From an uncultured Mailhella sp. (GTDB taxonomy: Bacteria; Desulfobacterota; Desulfovibrionia; Desulfovibrionales; Desulfovibrionaceae), in assembly GCA_910578585.1 (NCBI GenBank), contig CAJTRG010000012.1, forward strand, positions 13,202-77,201: a stretch of DNA of 64,000 nucleotides. Direction: 5' to 3'. The stretch's first letter is position 1, and each line of letters opens with the position of its first letter. Of this stretch, positions 52,372 to 61,193 are shown in pieces. The notes under the pieces were generated by a model that was given only the letters and a program-made list of their open reading frames with translations, was not told where the DNA came from and did no database searches. The translations under genes were made by a program, and so were the position numbers.

Positions 52372-53109
52372 ATGGAAAGTATATATTTTGCATGTATTTG
52401 GGCTTTAGCAGGCTTTGTAAATGGCATAAGCGGCATGGGAGCTGCTCTTATGGCAGTGCCCTTTATGACGCTTTTTATGGATATTCAATTGATTGTGCCG
52501 CTTTCCTGCCTTATGGTCGTGGTGTTATCCTCAACGCTTGCCATAAAGTACCGGTCTGAATTTCATGTAAAAATTATTTTGCCTGCCTTATTTTGCGCAA
52601 TTCCTGGAGCATTTTTAGGTACACAAGTTTTGAAAATTTTGTCTTCCCATGTTTTGGAAAGTATCATGGCAGTATTTTTAATTGTATACGTTCTCTGGAA
52701 TTTTTTTCATATTTACACACCAAAAGAAGAGAGAAACAATGCCATACTTGGCGGAGCATGCGGATTCTTTTCTGGATTTTTTGGCTCAACCATTTCTTTT
52801 ACAGGGCCGCCTCTTGCCATTTATATTTTATACACAGGCTGGAAACAGGAGAAAGCTCTTGGCGCTCTGGGCTCTGCCCTGATCATTATTACAGGCACGA
52901 CTTGCATCAGCCATTATTTTGCCGGCTTGTATACAAAAGAATTTTTACATTATTTGCTGATTGGCATTCCTGCGGGGATTTTGGGTATGTTGATTTCATT
53001 TCCCTTTATTAAATATATTACCCAGAAAACGTTTCGAAAAATTTTGCTTCTTGTGATTGGTTTTGCTGGTATAATGTGTCTAACCCGTGTTATTCATTAT
53101 TATTTTTAA
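52372..53109 (+). CDS. TSUP-family (TauE/SafE-like) permease 1 of 3
   Basis: The 245-residue membrane protein has about eight hydrophobic helices, with the TSUP pattern GFVNGISGMGAALMAVPFMTLFM near the start and GGACGFFSGFFGSTISFTGPPLAIYIL in the centre, which repeat the two-fold internal symmetry. TSUP proteins export or import sulfite, sulfonates or other organic anions. ATG 52372 is preferred, with GAGGAAGAGG before it. It is followed by two close paralogues in tandem. Substrate is unknown. Confidence 0.88.
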   Translation: MESIYFACIWALAGFVNGISGMGAALMAVPFMTLFMDIQLIVPLSCLMVVVLSSTLAIKYRSEFHVKIILPALFCAIPGAFLGTQVLKILSSHVLESIMAVFLIVYVLWNFFHIYTPKEERNNAILGGACGFFSGFFGSTISFTGPPLAIYILYTGWKQEKALGALGSALIIITGTTCISHYFAGLYTKEFLHYLLIGIPAGILGMLISFPFIKYITQKTFRKILLLVIGFAGIMCLTRVIHYYF

Positions 53110-53131
53110 TGGATTTTAAGGATATGAAGTT

Positions 53132-53866
53132 ATGGAATTAGTTTATTTTGCCTGTATTTGGATGCTTGCCAGTTTTGTAAAAAGTATCAGCGGCATGGGC
53201 TCTGGCATGTTTGCTGCTCCGTCTATGCTTTTGTTTATGGATATTCAATTAGTTGTGCCAGTTATTTGTACGCTTAGTATTTTGCAGTCTGTTGGTTTAG
53301 CGATTCAGTATCGAAAAGAATTCCATTTAAATGATATTTTATTTGTATTAATTTGCGCAATTCCAGGAATTTTTATGGGAACATACGCATTAAAAGTTCT
53401 TTCTTCCCATGTGCTGGAAATTTTTATGGCTCTGTTTTTGATTTGCTATGCTATTTGGAGTTTTATGCACACACAAAGGGTGAAAGCAAGAAAGAACACG
53501 GTTATGGCAGGAGCCTGTGGCTTTTTTTCAGGATTTTTTGGCTCAACAACAGCTTTTGCCGGCCCTCCGCTTGCGATCTATGTTTTATATGCCGGCTGGA
53601 AATCCGAAAAAGTTTTGGGCTTTTTGGGCTGTGCTTTTGTTCTTATTAATGCTATAACCTGTGTGAGCCAATATTTTGCAGGATTGTATACAAAAGAAAT
53701 ATTGGGGTATTTACTTGTGGGCGTACCGGCATGTGGTGTGGGAATGTGCCTTGCTACTCCTTTTATCAAATATATCTCACAAAATGTATTTAGAAAAATT
53801 ATACTTCTTCTTATTGGTTTTGCAGGGCTTATAAGTTTATTGCGAGTAATTTCTCATTATTTCTAA
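53132..53866 (+). CDS. TSUP-family permease 2 of 3
   Basis: The 244-residue paralogue of the gene before it has SFVKSISGMGSGMFAAPSMLLFMDIQ near the start, AGACGFFSGFFGSTTAFAGPPLAIYVL in the centre, and VSQYFAGLYTKEILGYLLVG. AAGGA lies nine bases before ATG 53132. The 22-base spacer before it closely resembles the one before copy 3, a sign of tandem duplication that included the ribosome site. Confidence 0.88.
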   Translation: MELVYFACIWMLASFVKSISGMGSGMFAAPSMLLFMDIQLVVPVICTLSILQSVGLAIQYRKEFHLNDILFVLICAIPGIFMGTYALKVLSSHVLEIFMALFLICYAIWSFMHTQRVKARKNTVMAGACGFFSGFFGSTTAFAGPPLAIYVLYAGWKSEKVLGFLGCAFVLINAITCVSQYFAGLYTKEILGYLLVGVPACGVGMCLATPFIKYISQNVFRKIILLLIGFAGLISLLRVISHYF

Positions 53867-53888
53867 TGGGTTATTAAGGATATGCATT

Positions 53889-54629
53889 ATGGAATTTGTT
53901 TATCTTGCCTTGATTTGGGCAGTTGCTTCCTTTATAAATAGTTTAAGCGGCATGGGAGCCGGCATGCTTGCAGTGCCTTGCATGCTTCTGTTTATGAATG
54001 TGCACTTAATTGTGCCTCTATCCTGTTTGCTTGGGACAATATTGTCTCTGGGCTTATTTATTCAATATCGCAAAGAATTTCAGTTAAAAAATATTATCCC
54101 TGCCTTAATTGGCTCTATTCCCGGAGTTTTCATAGGTACATATATTTTAACGGTTGTTTCTTCTCACGTTATTGAAATTATGATGGCTGTGTTTTTGATA
54201 TCCTATGTAGTATGGAATTTTCTGCAAAAACAGGAACAGAATGAAGAAAAAGATACTATTACTCTTGTGGGCGTAATTTGTGGATTTTTTGCAGGATTTT
54301 TGGGCGCAACGACCTCATTTTTAGGGCCGCCGGTAGGTATTTTTGTCTTATATGCCGGCTGGAGGAAGCAAAAGGCATTGGCAGCCATGGGAGGCGCTTT
54401 TGTCCTTATTAATATGGTAACCTGCATGAGCCAGTATTTTGCAGGATTGTATACAAAAGAGTTATTGGGATATTGGCTTGCGGGCGCGCCTGCCTGTATT
54501 CTTGGAATGTGCCTTGCAGCTCCCATTGTTAAATATATTTCACAAAGTTTGTTTAGAAAAATTGTGCTCATTACTATTGGTTCGGCAGGGCTTATAAGTT
54601 TATCCCGCGTTATTTCCTATTATTTTTAA
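53889..54629 (+). CDS. TSUP-family permease 3 of 3
   Basis: The 246-residue paralogue has SFINSLSGMGAGMLAVPCMLLFM and VICGFFAGFLGATTSFLGPPVGIFVL. Its stop overlaps the stop of the convergent queH gene (TTAA shared). Differences among the three copies are spread through the helices, so they may differ in substrate rather than being simple dosage copies. Confidence 0.88.
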   Translation: MEFVYLALIWAVASFINSLSGMGAGMLAVPCMLLFMNVHLIVPLSCLLGTILSLGLFIQYRKEFQLKNIIPALIGSIPGVFIGTYILTVVSSHVIEIMMAVFLISYVVWNFLQKQEQNEEKDTITLVGVICGFFAGFLGATTSFLGPPVGIFVLYAGWRKQKALAAMGGAFVLINMVTCMSQYFAGLYTKELLGYWLAGAPACILGMCLAAPIVKYISQSLFRKIVLITIGSAGLISLSRVISYYF

Positions 54630-55471
54630 TGGATATTTTGTTTGCGTAAAAGTTTTTCATGTTCGCGGTCTGCCATTTGCCTGAGACTTTCTAAACGACT
54701 TAAAATACAGCCGCACCATTTTTGGCGATAAATATTTAATTCTTTTGATTTATCAATGCCTTGCTGCCAAAATTCTCGAAAATCCACATAGTAAAAGTGC
54801 AGAGGATTGGCAGTATTTTGATTGGCAAGCTGTACAGCATTTTCAATGGCAAAGCAGATATCCTCATGGTTTTGGTATTTTGAGTAGAGAAGGGTAGAGC
54901 TAAATTCTGTAAAGCCTTGCTCCTTGGCATAGAAAACACTTTTGATCATTCGCTCTTTATAACATTCCTTGCAGCGTTCTTTTTCCTGATAATTGCCAAG
55001 GTAACTGACAAAAGCATAACTGTCTATAATCAAAAGGGAATTGAGTGTTTCAAGGTCTGGATTTAACAGATGCTGATTGTCCCAATAAATGCTCAGATTT
55101 TCAAATTCATGGCAGGGAAAAAGACTGGCATAATTTTTCCATTTGGTCAGAATTTTTTGTATTGCTTCCTGCATGAGCGGGCTTGGTTCAAAAAGGTGTG
55201 AAAAATTTTCCTTGAGCCAAGTTTTTTTGAGCATATGTCTTTGTGCTTTTTCGCGTTCAAAAAATTCTTTATTATTGCCAATCACAAGGGGAACTTGATA
55301 ATAATTTGCCACCTGCTGCATGGCAGAAAGCCGTAAAAAATATTCTTTTTGCGGGAGGATGTTGGGATTATAATAAAAAATATGTGGTTCAAAATTATTT
55401 TTTTTCAAATATTCCAAAGCCATAATAGAACATGGGCCGCAGCAGCAATGAAGTAAAATTTTTTTTTGCAT
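54626..55471 (-). CDS. queH: Epoxyqueuosine reductase QueH
   Basis: The 281-residue protein has the QueH pattern: LLHCCCGPCS at residues 6-15, YYNPNILPQKEYFLRLSAMQ near 34, RCKECYKERM near 162, STLLYSKYQNHED near 190, DFREFWQQGIDKSKELNIYRQKWCGCI near the end. It reduces epoxyqueuosine to queuosine in tRNA without cobalamin. Usual QueH is near 180-220 residues; here an extra block of about 70 residues (roughly 75-145) interrupts the fold between NKEFFEREKAQR and the CKEC site. All cysteine pairs are present, so it is probably active. Confidence 0.85.
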   Translation of the reverse strand: MQKKILLHCCCGPCSIMALEYLKKNNFEPHIFYYNPNILPQKEYFLRLSAMQQVANYYQVPLVIGNNKEFFEREKAQRHMLKKTWLKENFSHLFEPSPLMQEAIQKILTKWKNYASLFPCHEFENLSIYWDNQHLLNPDLETLNSLLIIDSYAFVSYLGNYQEKERCKECYKERMIKSVFYAKEQGFTEFSSTLLYSKYQNHEDICFAIENAVQLANQNTANPLHFYYVDFREFWQQGIDKSKELNIYRQKWCGCILSRLESLRQMADREHEKLLRKQNIH

Positions 55472-55604
55472 GGCATTTATGGGGCTTAAAATTTTAATGA
55501 TAAAAATTCAACAGGTTAGTAAATAACATGCCTTGCAAAAAATAGCAAGAAGCGTGAAAATTTATATATAACATATTGATTTATAAATAAAAATAAAAAA
55601 GTTC

Positions 55605-55633
55605 TTGCATTTAATTTTTAATGTATGTATAGT
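55605..55633 (+). promoter_or_regulatory. Sigma70-type promoter for the PaaK-like gene
   Basis: TTGCAT (55605-55610), a 17-base AT-rich spacer and TATAGT (55628-55633) lie 29 bases before the start; TATAGT and the A/T-rich upstream bases suggest a strong promoter. Confidence 0.55.
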
Positions 55634-55662
55634 CTGTTTTTATCTTTGAAAGTGAGGTTACT

Positions 55663-56928
55663 ATGACCCGTAAAGACCGTACAGAAGGCATTTACAGCCG
55701 TCGTGAAGTTCTTGATGAAAGTGAGCGTAAGCAGTATAATTTAATTCAATTAAAAGAATTACTTTCCTATGCTTATCGTTATTCTGAAGACGTAAAAAAG
55801 CGTTTTGACAGAGCACAATTTAATATTGAAAAGTTCAAAACCCTTTCAGATATTAAACATATTCCAATTTTGAAGAAAAAAGAGCTGATCTTTTTGCAAA
55901 CCATGGGCCCGCGTCTCGGTGGTTTGCTGACAAAGGATATTGGTGAATTGCGCCGTATTTTCCTTTCTCCTGGCCCAATTTTCGACCCCGAAGACAGACA
56001 CGATGATTACTGGGGCTACACAGAAGCTTTTTATTCCATTGGCTTTCGTCCCGGTGACCCTGTGCAGGTGACCTTTAACTATCACTTGGCACCAGCAGGG
56101 CTTATGTTTGAAGAGCCGCTTCGCAATTTGAGCTGTGCAACCATTCCTGCAGGCCCAATTGATGCCGCAACTCAGCTTGATATTATGCAAAAGCTCCGTG
56201 TTTCCGGTTATGTGGGCACACCAAGCTTTCTTATGCACCTTGCGCAAAAAGCTGAAGAAAAGGGCATTGACCTTCGTAAAGATTTGTTCCTGGAAGTTGC
56301 TTTTGTCACCAGTGAACGCTTAACCGAAAAAATGCGTACACAGCTCGAAAAGAAATTTGATATTATTGTACGCCAGGGTTACGGCACGGCTGACGTGGGC
56401 TGCATTGGTTATGAATGCTACCACAAAAATGGTCTGCACATTTCCAACAGATGCTATGTGGAAATCTGTCATCCAGATACTGGTATTCCTTTGAAAGACG
56501 GCGAAGTGGGCGAAGTTGTTGTTACTTCTTTCAATAAAACCTATCCGCTGATTCGTTTTGCAACCGGTGACTTATCCTATATTGACAGAACTCCTTGTGC
56601 CTGCGGCCGTACAAGCCCTCGCCTTGGCAACATTGTTGGACGTGTTGACACCACCGCTCGTATCAAGGGCATTTTCGTATATCCTCATCAGGTTGAACAA
56701 GTTATGGCACGTTTTGAAGAAATCAAACGTTGGCAAATTGAAGTTACCAACCCGGGCGGTATTGACGAAATGACCCTGTACATTGAAGCAAGCAACTTTA
56801 AGCGCGAAGACGAACTTATGCACCTCTTCCGTGAACGGATTAAGCTTCGTCCAGAGCTCAAGATCCTTGCTCCTGCTACACTTCCTGCAACTATTCGTCC
56901 TATTGAAGACAAGCGTACCTGGGACTAA
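55663..56928 (+). CDS. Phenylacetate-CoA-ligase-like protein (PaaK family)
   Basis: The 421-residue protein follows PaaK along most of its length: a helical start, FNYHLAPAGLMFEE near 145, VSGYVGTPSFLMHLA near 182, RQGYGTADVGCIGYEC near 238, IRFATGDLSYI near 296 and the C-terminal CACGRTSPRLGNIVGRVDTTARIKG. In PaaK the ATP loop is S-S-G-T-T-G-x-P; here the matching site (about 100-108) reads LSPGPIFDPED, so the loop looks altered. Codon use is richer in GGC, CGT and AAC than in neighbours, suggesting high expression. It should adenylate an aromatic or short carboxylate, but activity is uncertain. Confidence 0.75.
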   Translation: MTRKDRTEGIYSRREVLDESERKQYNLIQLKELLSYAYRYSEDVKKRFDRAQFNIEKFKTLSDIKHIPILKKKELIFLQTMGPRLGGLLTKDIGELRRIFLSPGPIFDPEDRHDDYWGYTEAFYSIGFRPGDPVQVTFNYHLAPAGLMFEEPLRNLSCATIPAGPIDAATQLDIMQKLRVSGYVGTPSFLMHLAQKAEEKGIDLRKDLFLEVAFVTSERLTEKMRTQLEKKFDIIVRQGYGTADVGCIGYECYHKNGLHISNRCYVEICHPDTGIPLKDGEVGEVVVTSFNKTYPLIRFATGDLSYIDRTPCACGRTSPRLGNIVGRVDTTARIKGIFVYPHQVEQVMARFEEIKRWQIEVTNPGGIDEMTLYIEASNFKREDELMHLFRERIKLRPELKILAPATLPATIRPIEDKRTWD

Positions 56929-56969
56929 AAATAATAGGAGCTTCACTCCCATACTCTGGACAAAAGGGG

Positions 56970-57108
56970 AAACTATAAGGGATACCCCTTTGTTTATCTC
57001 TGTTGTCTATTTGTGTAAAGCTCGCTTTGCTCGCTGTAACGAAAACGGACAGCAGAGATAAAGTTTTTCCCCTGCAAGAAATTCGTAAGATTTACTGGAA
57101 ATGCTCTA
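56970..57108. repeat. MITE-like dispersed repeat, copy 2 (right part)
   Basis: 57060-57108 is the reverse complement of 63940-63988 with a single mismatch in 49 bases, and 57046-57076 matches 47759-47792 inverted. TTATCTCTG at about 56993 faces CAGAGATAA before 57063, so the core is palindromic. The left end is not clear. Its right end GGAAATGCTCTA stops at 57108, where homology to acetyltransferases begins. Confidence 0.6.
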
Positions 57109-57665
57109 ATCTCGTAACCTACTGTAAAGAAAACAATCAATCTTTCTTTATCAATTATTTATATTTTGCGTTGCGTGAGCTAAATGCAATTCCTGAGTTT
57201 CGTATGAGAGTGCATAGTGGAGAACCATATCATTATGATAAGATAGATTGTAGTTTTACAGTAGCCAATAACTTCGGTTATTTTGTAAATCGCAGCGTTG
57301 AGTTTACAGATTATAAAACTTTTTATCAAAGTGTATCTTCCGTTATTGAGAAGGCAAAACATGAAAAAAATATACACCCTCAAAATTCGGATTTGTCTCG
57401 AACAGATCTAATCTGTTTTTCAGTTATTCCATGGATTGATTATCAAGCCATGACTTTGCCGGTATTGACCAATCCCCCCGGAGTGAGCGATCAAACTTAT
57501 AACATCGTACCTTGTGTTGGCTGGGGAAAATATGTAGAGGAAGATCAGCGTCTTAAAATGTCTATGCACATGAAAATAAGCCATGCATTTATAGATGGCA
57601 AACCTTTGGCAGATGCATTCAATCATATTCAAGCCGCAATAAATGAGATGGATTTTTCCAAGTAG
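57003..57665 (+). pseudogene. Chloramphenicol-acetyltransferase-like gene with replaced 5' end
   Basis: From about codon 37 the frame matches CAT-family trimers: FALRELNAIPEFRMRVHSGEP, CFSVIPWIDYQAM and the active-site KISHAFIDGKPLADA with His194 and Asp198. CAT proteins carry about 45 residues before this (with a conserved Trp-x-Arg region); here those are absent and the first 36 codons lie in the dispersed repeat, opening only at a TTG. The gene therefore looks truncated by the repeat. A short acetyltransferase from a non-canonical start cannot be excluded. Native function (drug or other acyl acceptor) is unknown. Confidence 0.65.
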
Positions 57666-57713
57666 CCCTTTTTAAATTTTTGGAGAGATAAGTTAAAACC
57701 TTATTCCCAAAAA

Positions 57714-57746
57714 AAAGCCCTTTCGTTTGAAAGAGCTTTGCTGTTT
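57714..57746. terminator. Bidirectional terminator between the acetyltransferase remnant and ahbD
   Basis: AAAGCCCTTTC (57714-57724) and GAAAGAGCTTT (57729-57739) pair with one mismatch around GTTT; an A8 run on the left gives a T8 tail on the minus strand, so it ends the ahbD transcript best. Confidence 0.7.
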
Positions 57747-57761
57747 ATCATTGTATTTTTC

Positions 57762-58943
57762 TTATGCTTTTTTCTTGGGGATATAGGTGCAGAGCGGTTC
57801 TTGTGCCATGGGGTTATTGTCCATGGAATAGGCTCTTGCCCGGCAGCCGCCGCAGACTTTGTGGAATTCACAAATGCAGCATTTGCCTTCATATTCTTCC
57901 TGATTTCTGAATTTTTTGAACCAGGGAGTATTTTTCCAGATTTCAGGAAAATACGTATCGCGAATATTGCCGCAGTCAAGTTCCAGATAACCGCAGGGCT
58001 GTACTTGTCCCGTGTGGCTGATAAAACAGAAACCAGTTCCGCCAAGGCAGCCTCTTGTCATGGCATCCATGCCAAAGTTCTCAAAGGTAACCGGCAGGTT
58101 TTCCTCCGCAGCTTTTTGGCGCATAATGCGGTAATAATGGGGGGCACAGGTGGCTTTTAAATGCATGGACGTGGTTTTTCTAAAATCATAGAACCAGTGC
58201 AAAACTTCTTCATATTCTTCTGCTGTGATTACTTCGGAGCTTAAGCTCGCAGCTCTTCCCATGGGCACAAGCAAAAAGATATGCCATGCAGCAGCGCCAA
58301 TGCGTTCGCAAAGTTCAAAAATTTGCTTGAAGGTATGCAGATTGGTTTTTGTCACTGTAGTATTGATTTGAAATTCAATGCCATGCTGCTTTAAAAGCTC
58401 AATGCCGTGCATGGAAGCCTCAAAAGCGCCTTGTACGCCGCGAAACTCGTCGTGGCTTTTAGCGTCGTGTCCATCAATGGAAATGGAGCAGCGGGCAAAG
58501 CCAGCTTCTTTGATTTGCAGAACATTTTGTTCATTGATCAGCGTTCCATTGGGGCTCATCACGCAGCGCAGACCTTTTGATTTTGCATAGGCAGCAAGTT
58601 CATAGACATCAGGGCGTATCATGGGGTCGCCGCCGGTGAAAATAATAATGGGGTCGCCCACTTCCTTGAAGCTGTCAATGAGTTTTTTGGCTTCGGCAGT
58701 GGAAAGTTCCCCCTCATAAGGTTCCGGGTGCGCTTCGGCACGGCAGTGCTTGCAGGCAAGATTGCAGGAACGGGTTACTTCCCAGGCAATAAGCCGGCAT
58801 TTAGGCGTAACTCCGTCTTCCAAAAAGCGATTTGCATGGGGATGCTGCCCGCCATGCGCTATTGCAGGATGTTCGCCTTGGCTATGGTGCGGTTTTAAAT
58901 CATGCATATCCGGCGCAAGTTCAGTACAATGTGGTTTATCCAT
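57762..58943 (-). CDS. ahbD: Radical SAM/SPASM heme synthase of the alternative pathway
   Basis: The 393-residue protein has Cys60-x3-Cys64-x2-Cys67 (EVTRSCNLACKHCRAEA), GGDPMIRPDVYELAAYA near 105 and a SPASM domain with Cys-rich segments (GCLGGTGFCFI, CGYLELDCGN, CCICEFHKVCGGCRAR). In sulfate reducers AhbD converts iron-coproporphyrin III to heme; the neighbouring hemB fits. The N-terminal 40 residues are His-rich, with seven His between 14 and 36, an odd extension. AhbC begins differently (with DALRYGR-like sequence), so AhbD is favoured. Confidence 0.85.
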   Translation of the reverse strand: MDKPHCTELAPDMHDLKPHHSQGEHPAIAHGGQHPHANRFLEDGVTPKCRLIAWEVTRSCNLACKHCRAEAHPEPYEGELSTAEAKKLIDSFKEVGDPIIIFTGGDPMIRPDVYELAAYAKSKGLRCVMSPNGTLINEQNVLQIKEAGFARCSISIDGHDAKSHDEFRGVQGAFEASMHGIELLKQHGIEFQINTTVTKTNLHTFKQIFELCERIGAAAWHIFLLVPMGRAASLSSEVITAEEYEEVLHWFYDFRKTTSMHLKATCAPHYYRIMRQKAAEENLPVTFENFGMDAMTRGCLGGTGFCFISHTGQVQPCGYLELDCGNIRDTYFPEIWKNTPWFKKFRNQEEYEGKCCICEFHKVCGGCRARAYSMDNNPMAQEPLCTYIPKKKA

Positions 58944-58983
58944 ATAAATGTTTTATAATCCTTTATTCAGTTCGTTACTTTGC

Positions 58984-59973
58984 TTATTTTACAAGGCCTT
59001 TTTCAAGAAGTTCTTCGGTGAAATAGGTAATAATAAGTTTTGCGCCGGAGCGTTTGATACCGATGAGTGATTCCATAATAACAGCTTCTTCATTGATCCA
59101 GCCATTGATGCCGGCAGCTTTAATCAAGGAATATTCACCGCTTACCTGATACGCAGCAAGAGGAACATCGGTGCGGTCGTAAACCATACGGATAATATCC
59201 TGGTATGCTCCGGCAGGTTTGATAATGAAAATGTCAGCGCCTTCATCAATATCAGCAGAAATTTCGCGCATAGCTTCGCTCATATTTCTAAAATCCATTT
59301 GATAGGTGCGTCTGTCGCCAAATTTTGGAGCAGAATCAGCAGCATCCCTGAATGGGCCATAGTAAGCAGAAGCATATTTTACAGCATAGGACATAATCGG
59401 TGTTTGATGATAGCCTTCTTCATCCAGAGCTTTACGAATAGCCAAAACTCTTCCGTCCATCATGTCAGAAGGAGCAACAATATCCGCTCCTGCTTCGGCG
59501 TGAGAAAGGGCAGTTTTTGCTAATAAAGTGAGAGTAGTATCATTCAGAACAAGTCCTTGTCTGTCGTCTGCCTGCAAGAGTCCGCAATGGCCGTGGGAAG
59601 TGTATTCACAAAGGCAAACGTCAGTAATAACAATAAGATCCGGGAAATTCTTTTTGAGCATGCGCACAGCTTGCTGTACAATACCGTTTTTATTATAGGC
59701 TTCTGAAGCAATAGGGTCTTTGGCTTTAGGAACACCAAAGAGAAGCACAGCTTTTAAGCCATTTTTAACAGCTTTTTCAATGGCAAGATTGAGTTGTTTC
59801 AATGAAAACTGATATTGACCGGGCATGGAAGGAATTGGGCTTTTGAAATTTTCGTCATCGGTTTCAACAACGAAATAAGGCATGATCAAATCATTTGCTG
59901 AAATTTGTGTTTCTGCCATTAAATCACGAAGTGCTGCGCTGTTGCGAAGGCGTCTGCCACGATAAAATTCCAT
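58984..59973 (-). CDS. hemB: Porphobilinogen synthase
   Basis: The 329-residue protein condenses two 5-aminolevulinates. Both Schiff-base lysines are present (Lys199 in YAVKYAS and Lys252 in FIIKPAGA) and the zinc site Cys120-x-Cys122-x7-Cys130 (DVCLCEYTSHGHC) marks the zinc type. YQVSGEYSLIKAA follows near 275. It is just upstream of ahbD in the same direction, 40 bases apart, as in sulfate reducers. Confidence 0.95.
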   Translation of the reverse strand: MEFYRGRRLRNSAALRDLMAETQISANDLIMPYFVVETDDENFKSPIPSMPGQYQFSLKQLNLAIEKAVKNGLKAVLLFGVPKAKDPIASEAYNKNGIVQQAVRMLKKNFPDLIVITDVCLCEYTSHGHCGLLQADDRQGLVLNDTTLTLLAKTALSHAEAGADIVAPSDMMDGRVLAIRKALDEEGYHQTPIMSYAVKYASAYYGPFRDAADSAPKFGDRRTYQMDFRNMSEAMREISADIDEGADIFIIKPAGAYQDIIRMVYDRTDVPLAAYQVSGEYSLIKAAGINGWINEEAVIMESLIGIKRSGAKLIITYFTEELLEKGLVK

Positions 59974-60170
59974 ATAAACTCCTTTGGCTTATGAATATGA
60001 TAAGTCTATGAAAATATTATATAAATTATTTCTACTTACTGTATGCAAAATTGTGCTTTTCGTCAAGTAAAACAAGGTGAAACAAGGGAAAATTTGTATC
60101 TTGTCCTCGCCAAAATTTTAGCGTACTTTCTTGTGAGCTCGAGTTTTGATGTAAAGGTTTTGGGGGAATT

Positions 60171-61142
60171 ATGGCGTACGACAAAATGTATGATATTTTG
60201 GATATGGCAATTTGGATGCAGTCCAATCGCGAAGGCGTTTCTTTGCAGGATATTATGGAAAGATTTCAAGTTGCGCGCCGAACCGCAGAGCGTATGCGCG
60301 ATCTTATTTTGGATAAATTTCCCCAAACCAAGGTGCGAATTGGGGAAAATAATATTAAACGCTGGTATATTCCTCAGGGCACACTCAAAGATTTTATTCA
60401 GTTTTCTGCTGAGGAATTGGTGGCTTTTGAAAAAGCTATTGCCTATCTGCAAGACAATAATATGAATGAAAATTCTGAGTTACTGCAAAAAATTCTTGAA
60501 AAAATTCGGGCTAATATTGTGGATAAAACCTATCAAAATATTGATACGGACGCAGAAGTTCTCTTGGAAGCAGAAGGCTTTGCCCACAGGGTTGGGCCGA
60601 AAATTGTGGTTGCAAAAGATATTGTGCAAAAAATTCGGCAGGCAATTTTGAGTTTTCAGCAAATTAAAATTTCCTATAAAAATAAATCATCAGGAAAAAT
60701 CCGCACTTTCCAGCTTTTGCCCTATGGAATTTTGTATGGAGAAAGAAATCATTATTTAGTGGCAAAGCACAGTGACGGTTATGGAGAAAACAAAGAGCAT
60801 TATTTCATTTTGAGCAATATTCTTTCCATTGAGCTTATTGATGAAAGCTATGAAATAGAGAGTAATTTCAGTTTGAAAGCCTTGGCAGAAAAATCTTTTG
60901 GCGTATTTCAGGAAGAGCCTTTTGAAGTGGAATGGCTCTTTGCTGAAGACGTTGCCGAGGAAGTTAAGCGTTATGAATTTCATCCCAGACAAAGTATGCA
61001 GGAAAATGCCGACGGCTCAATTACTGTGAAATTTTTTGCAGGCGGACGCTTGGAAATGGACTGGCATTTATACACCTGGGGTGATAAGGTGAAAGTAATC
61101 AAGCCGGCAGATTGGTATGAAAAGAAAAAGGATGTTAAGTAA
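60171..61142 (+). CDS. WYL-domain transcriptional regulator
   Basis: The 323-residue protein has an N-terminal winged helix (about 1-70: GVSLQDIMERFQVARRTAERMRDLIL), a central helical linker and a WYL-type ligand domain from about 150 to 240 (AILSFQQIKISYKN, RTFQLLPYGILYGERNHYLVAKH) followed by the WCX-like C-terminus. Such proteins bind DNA and sense nucleic acid or nucleotide ligands. GGGGGAA precedes the ATG. Its targets are unknown; the divergent hemB and the following transporter are neighbours but not clearly linked. Confidence 0.85.
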   Translation: MAYDKMYDILDMAIWMQSNREGVSLQDIMERFQVARRTAERMRDLILDKFPQTKVRIGENNIKRWYIPQGTLKDFIQFSAEELVAFEKAIAYLQDNNMNENSELLQKILEKIRANIVDKTYQNIDTDAEVLLEAEGFAHRVGPKIVVAKDIVQKIRQAILSFQQIKISYKNKSSGKIRTFQLLPYGILYGERNHYLVAKHSDGYGENKEHYFILSNILSIELIDESYEIESNFSLKALAEKSFGVFQEEPFEVEWLFAEDVAEEVKRYEFHPRQSMQENADGSITVKFFAGGRLEMDWHLYTWGDKVKVIKPADWYEKKKDVK

Positions 61143-61153
61143 ACATCCTTTTT
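61125..61153 (+). terminator. Terminator overlapping the WYL gene stop
   Basis: AAAAAGGATGTT (61125-61136) and AACATCCTTTTT (61142-61153) form a perfect 12-base stem with a five-base loop that contains the TAA stop. The last codons of the gene thus encode the terminator stem. Confidence 0.8.
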
Positions 61154-61193
61154 CAAAATAATGCATTATTTTTGCTGCCTGTTTCTTACTGTC

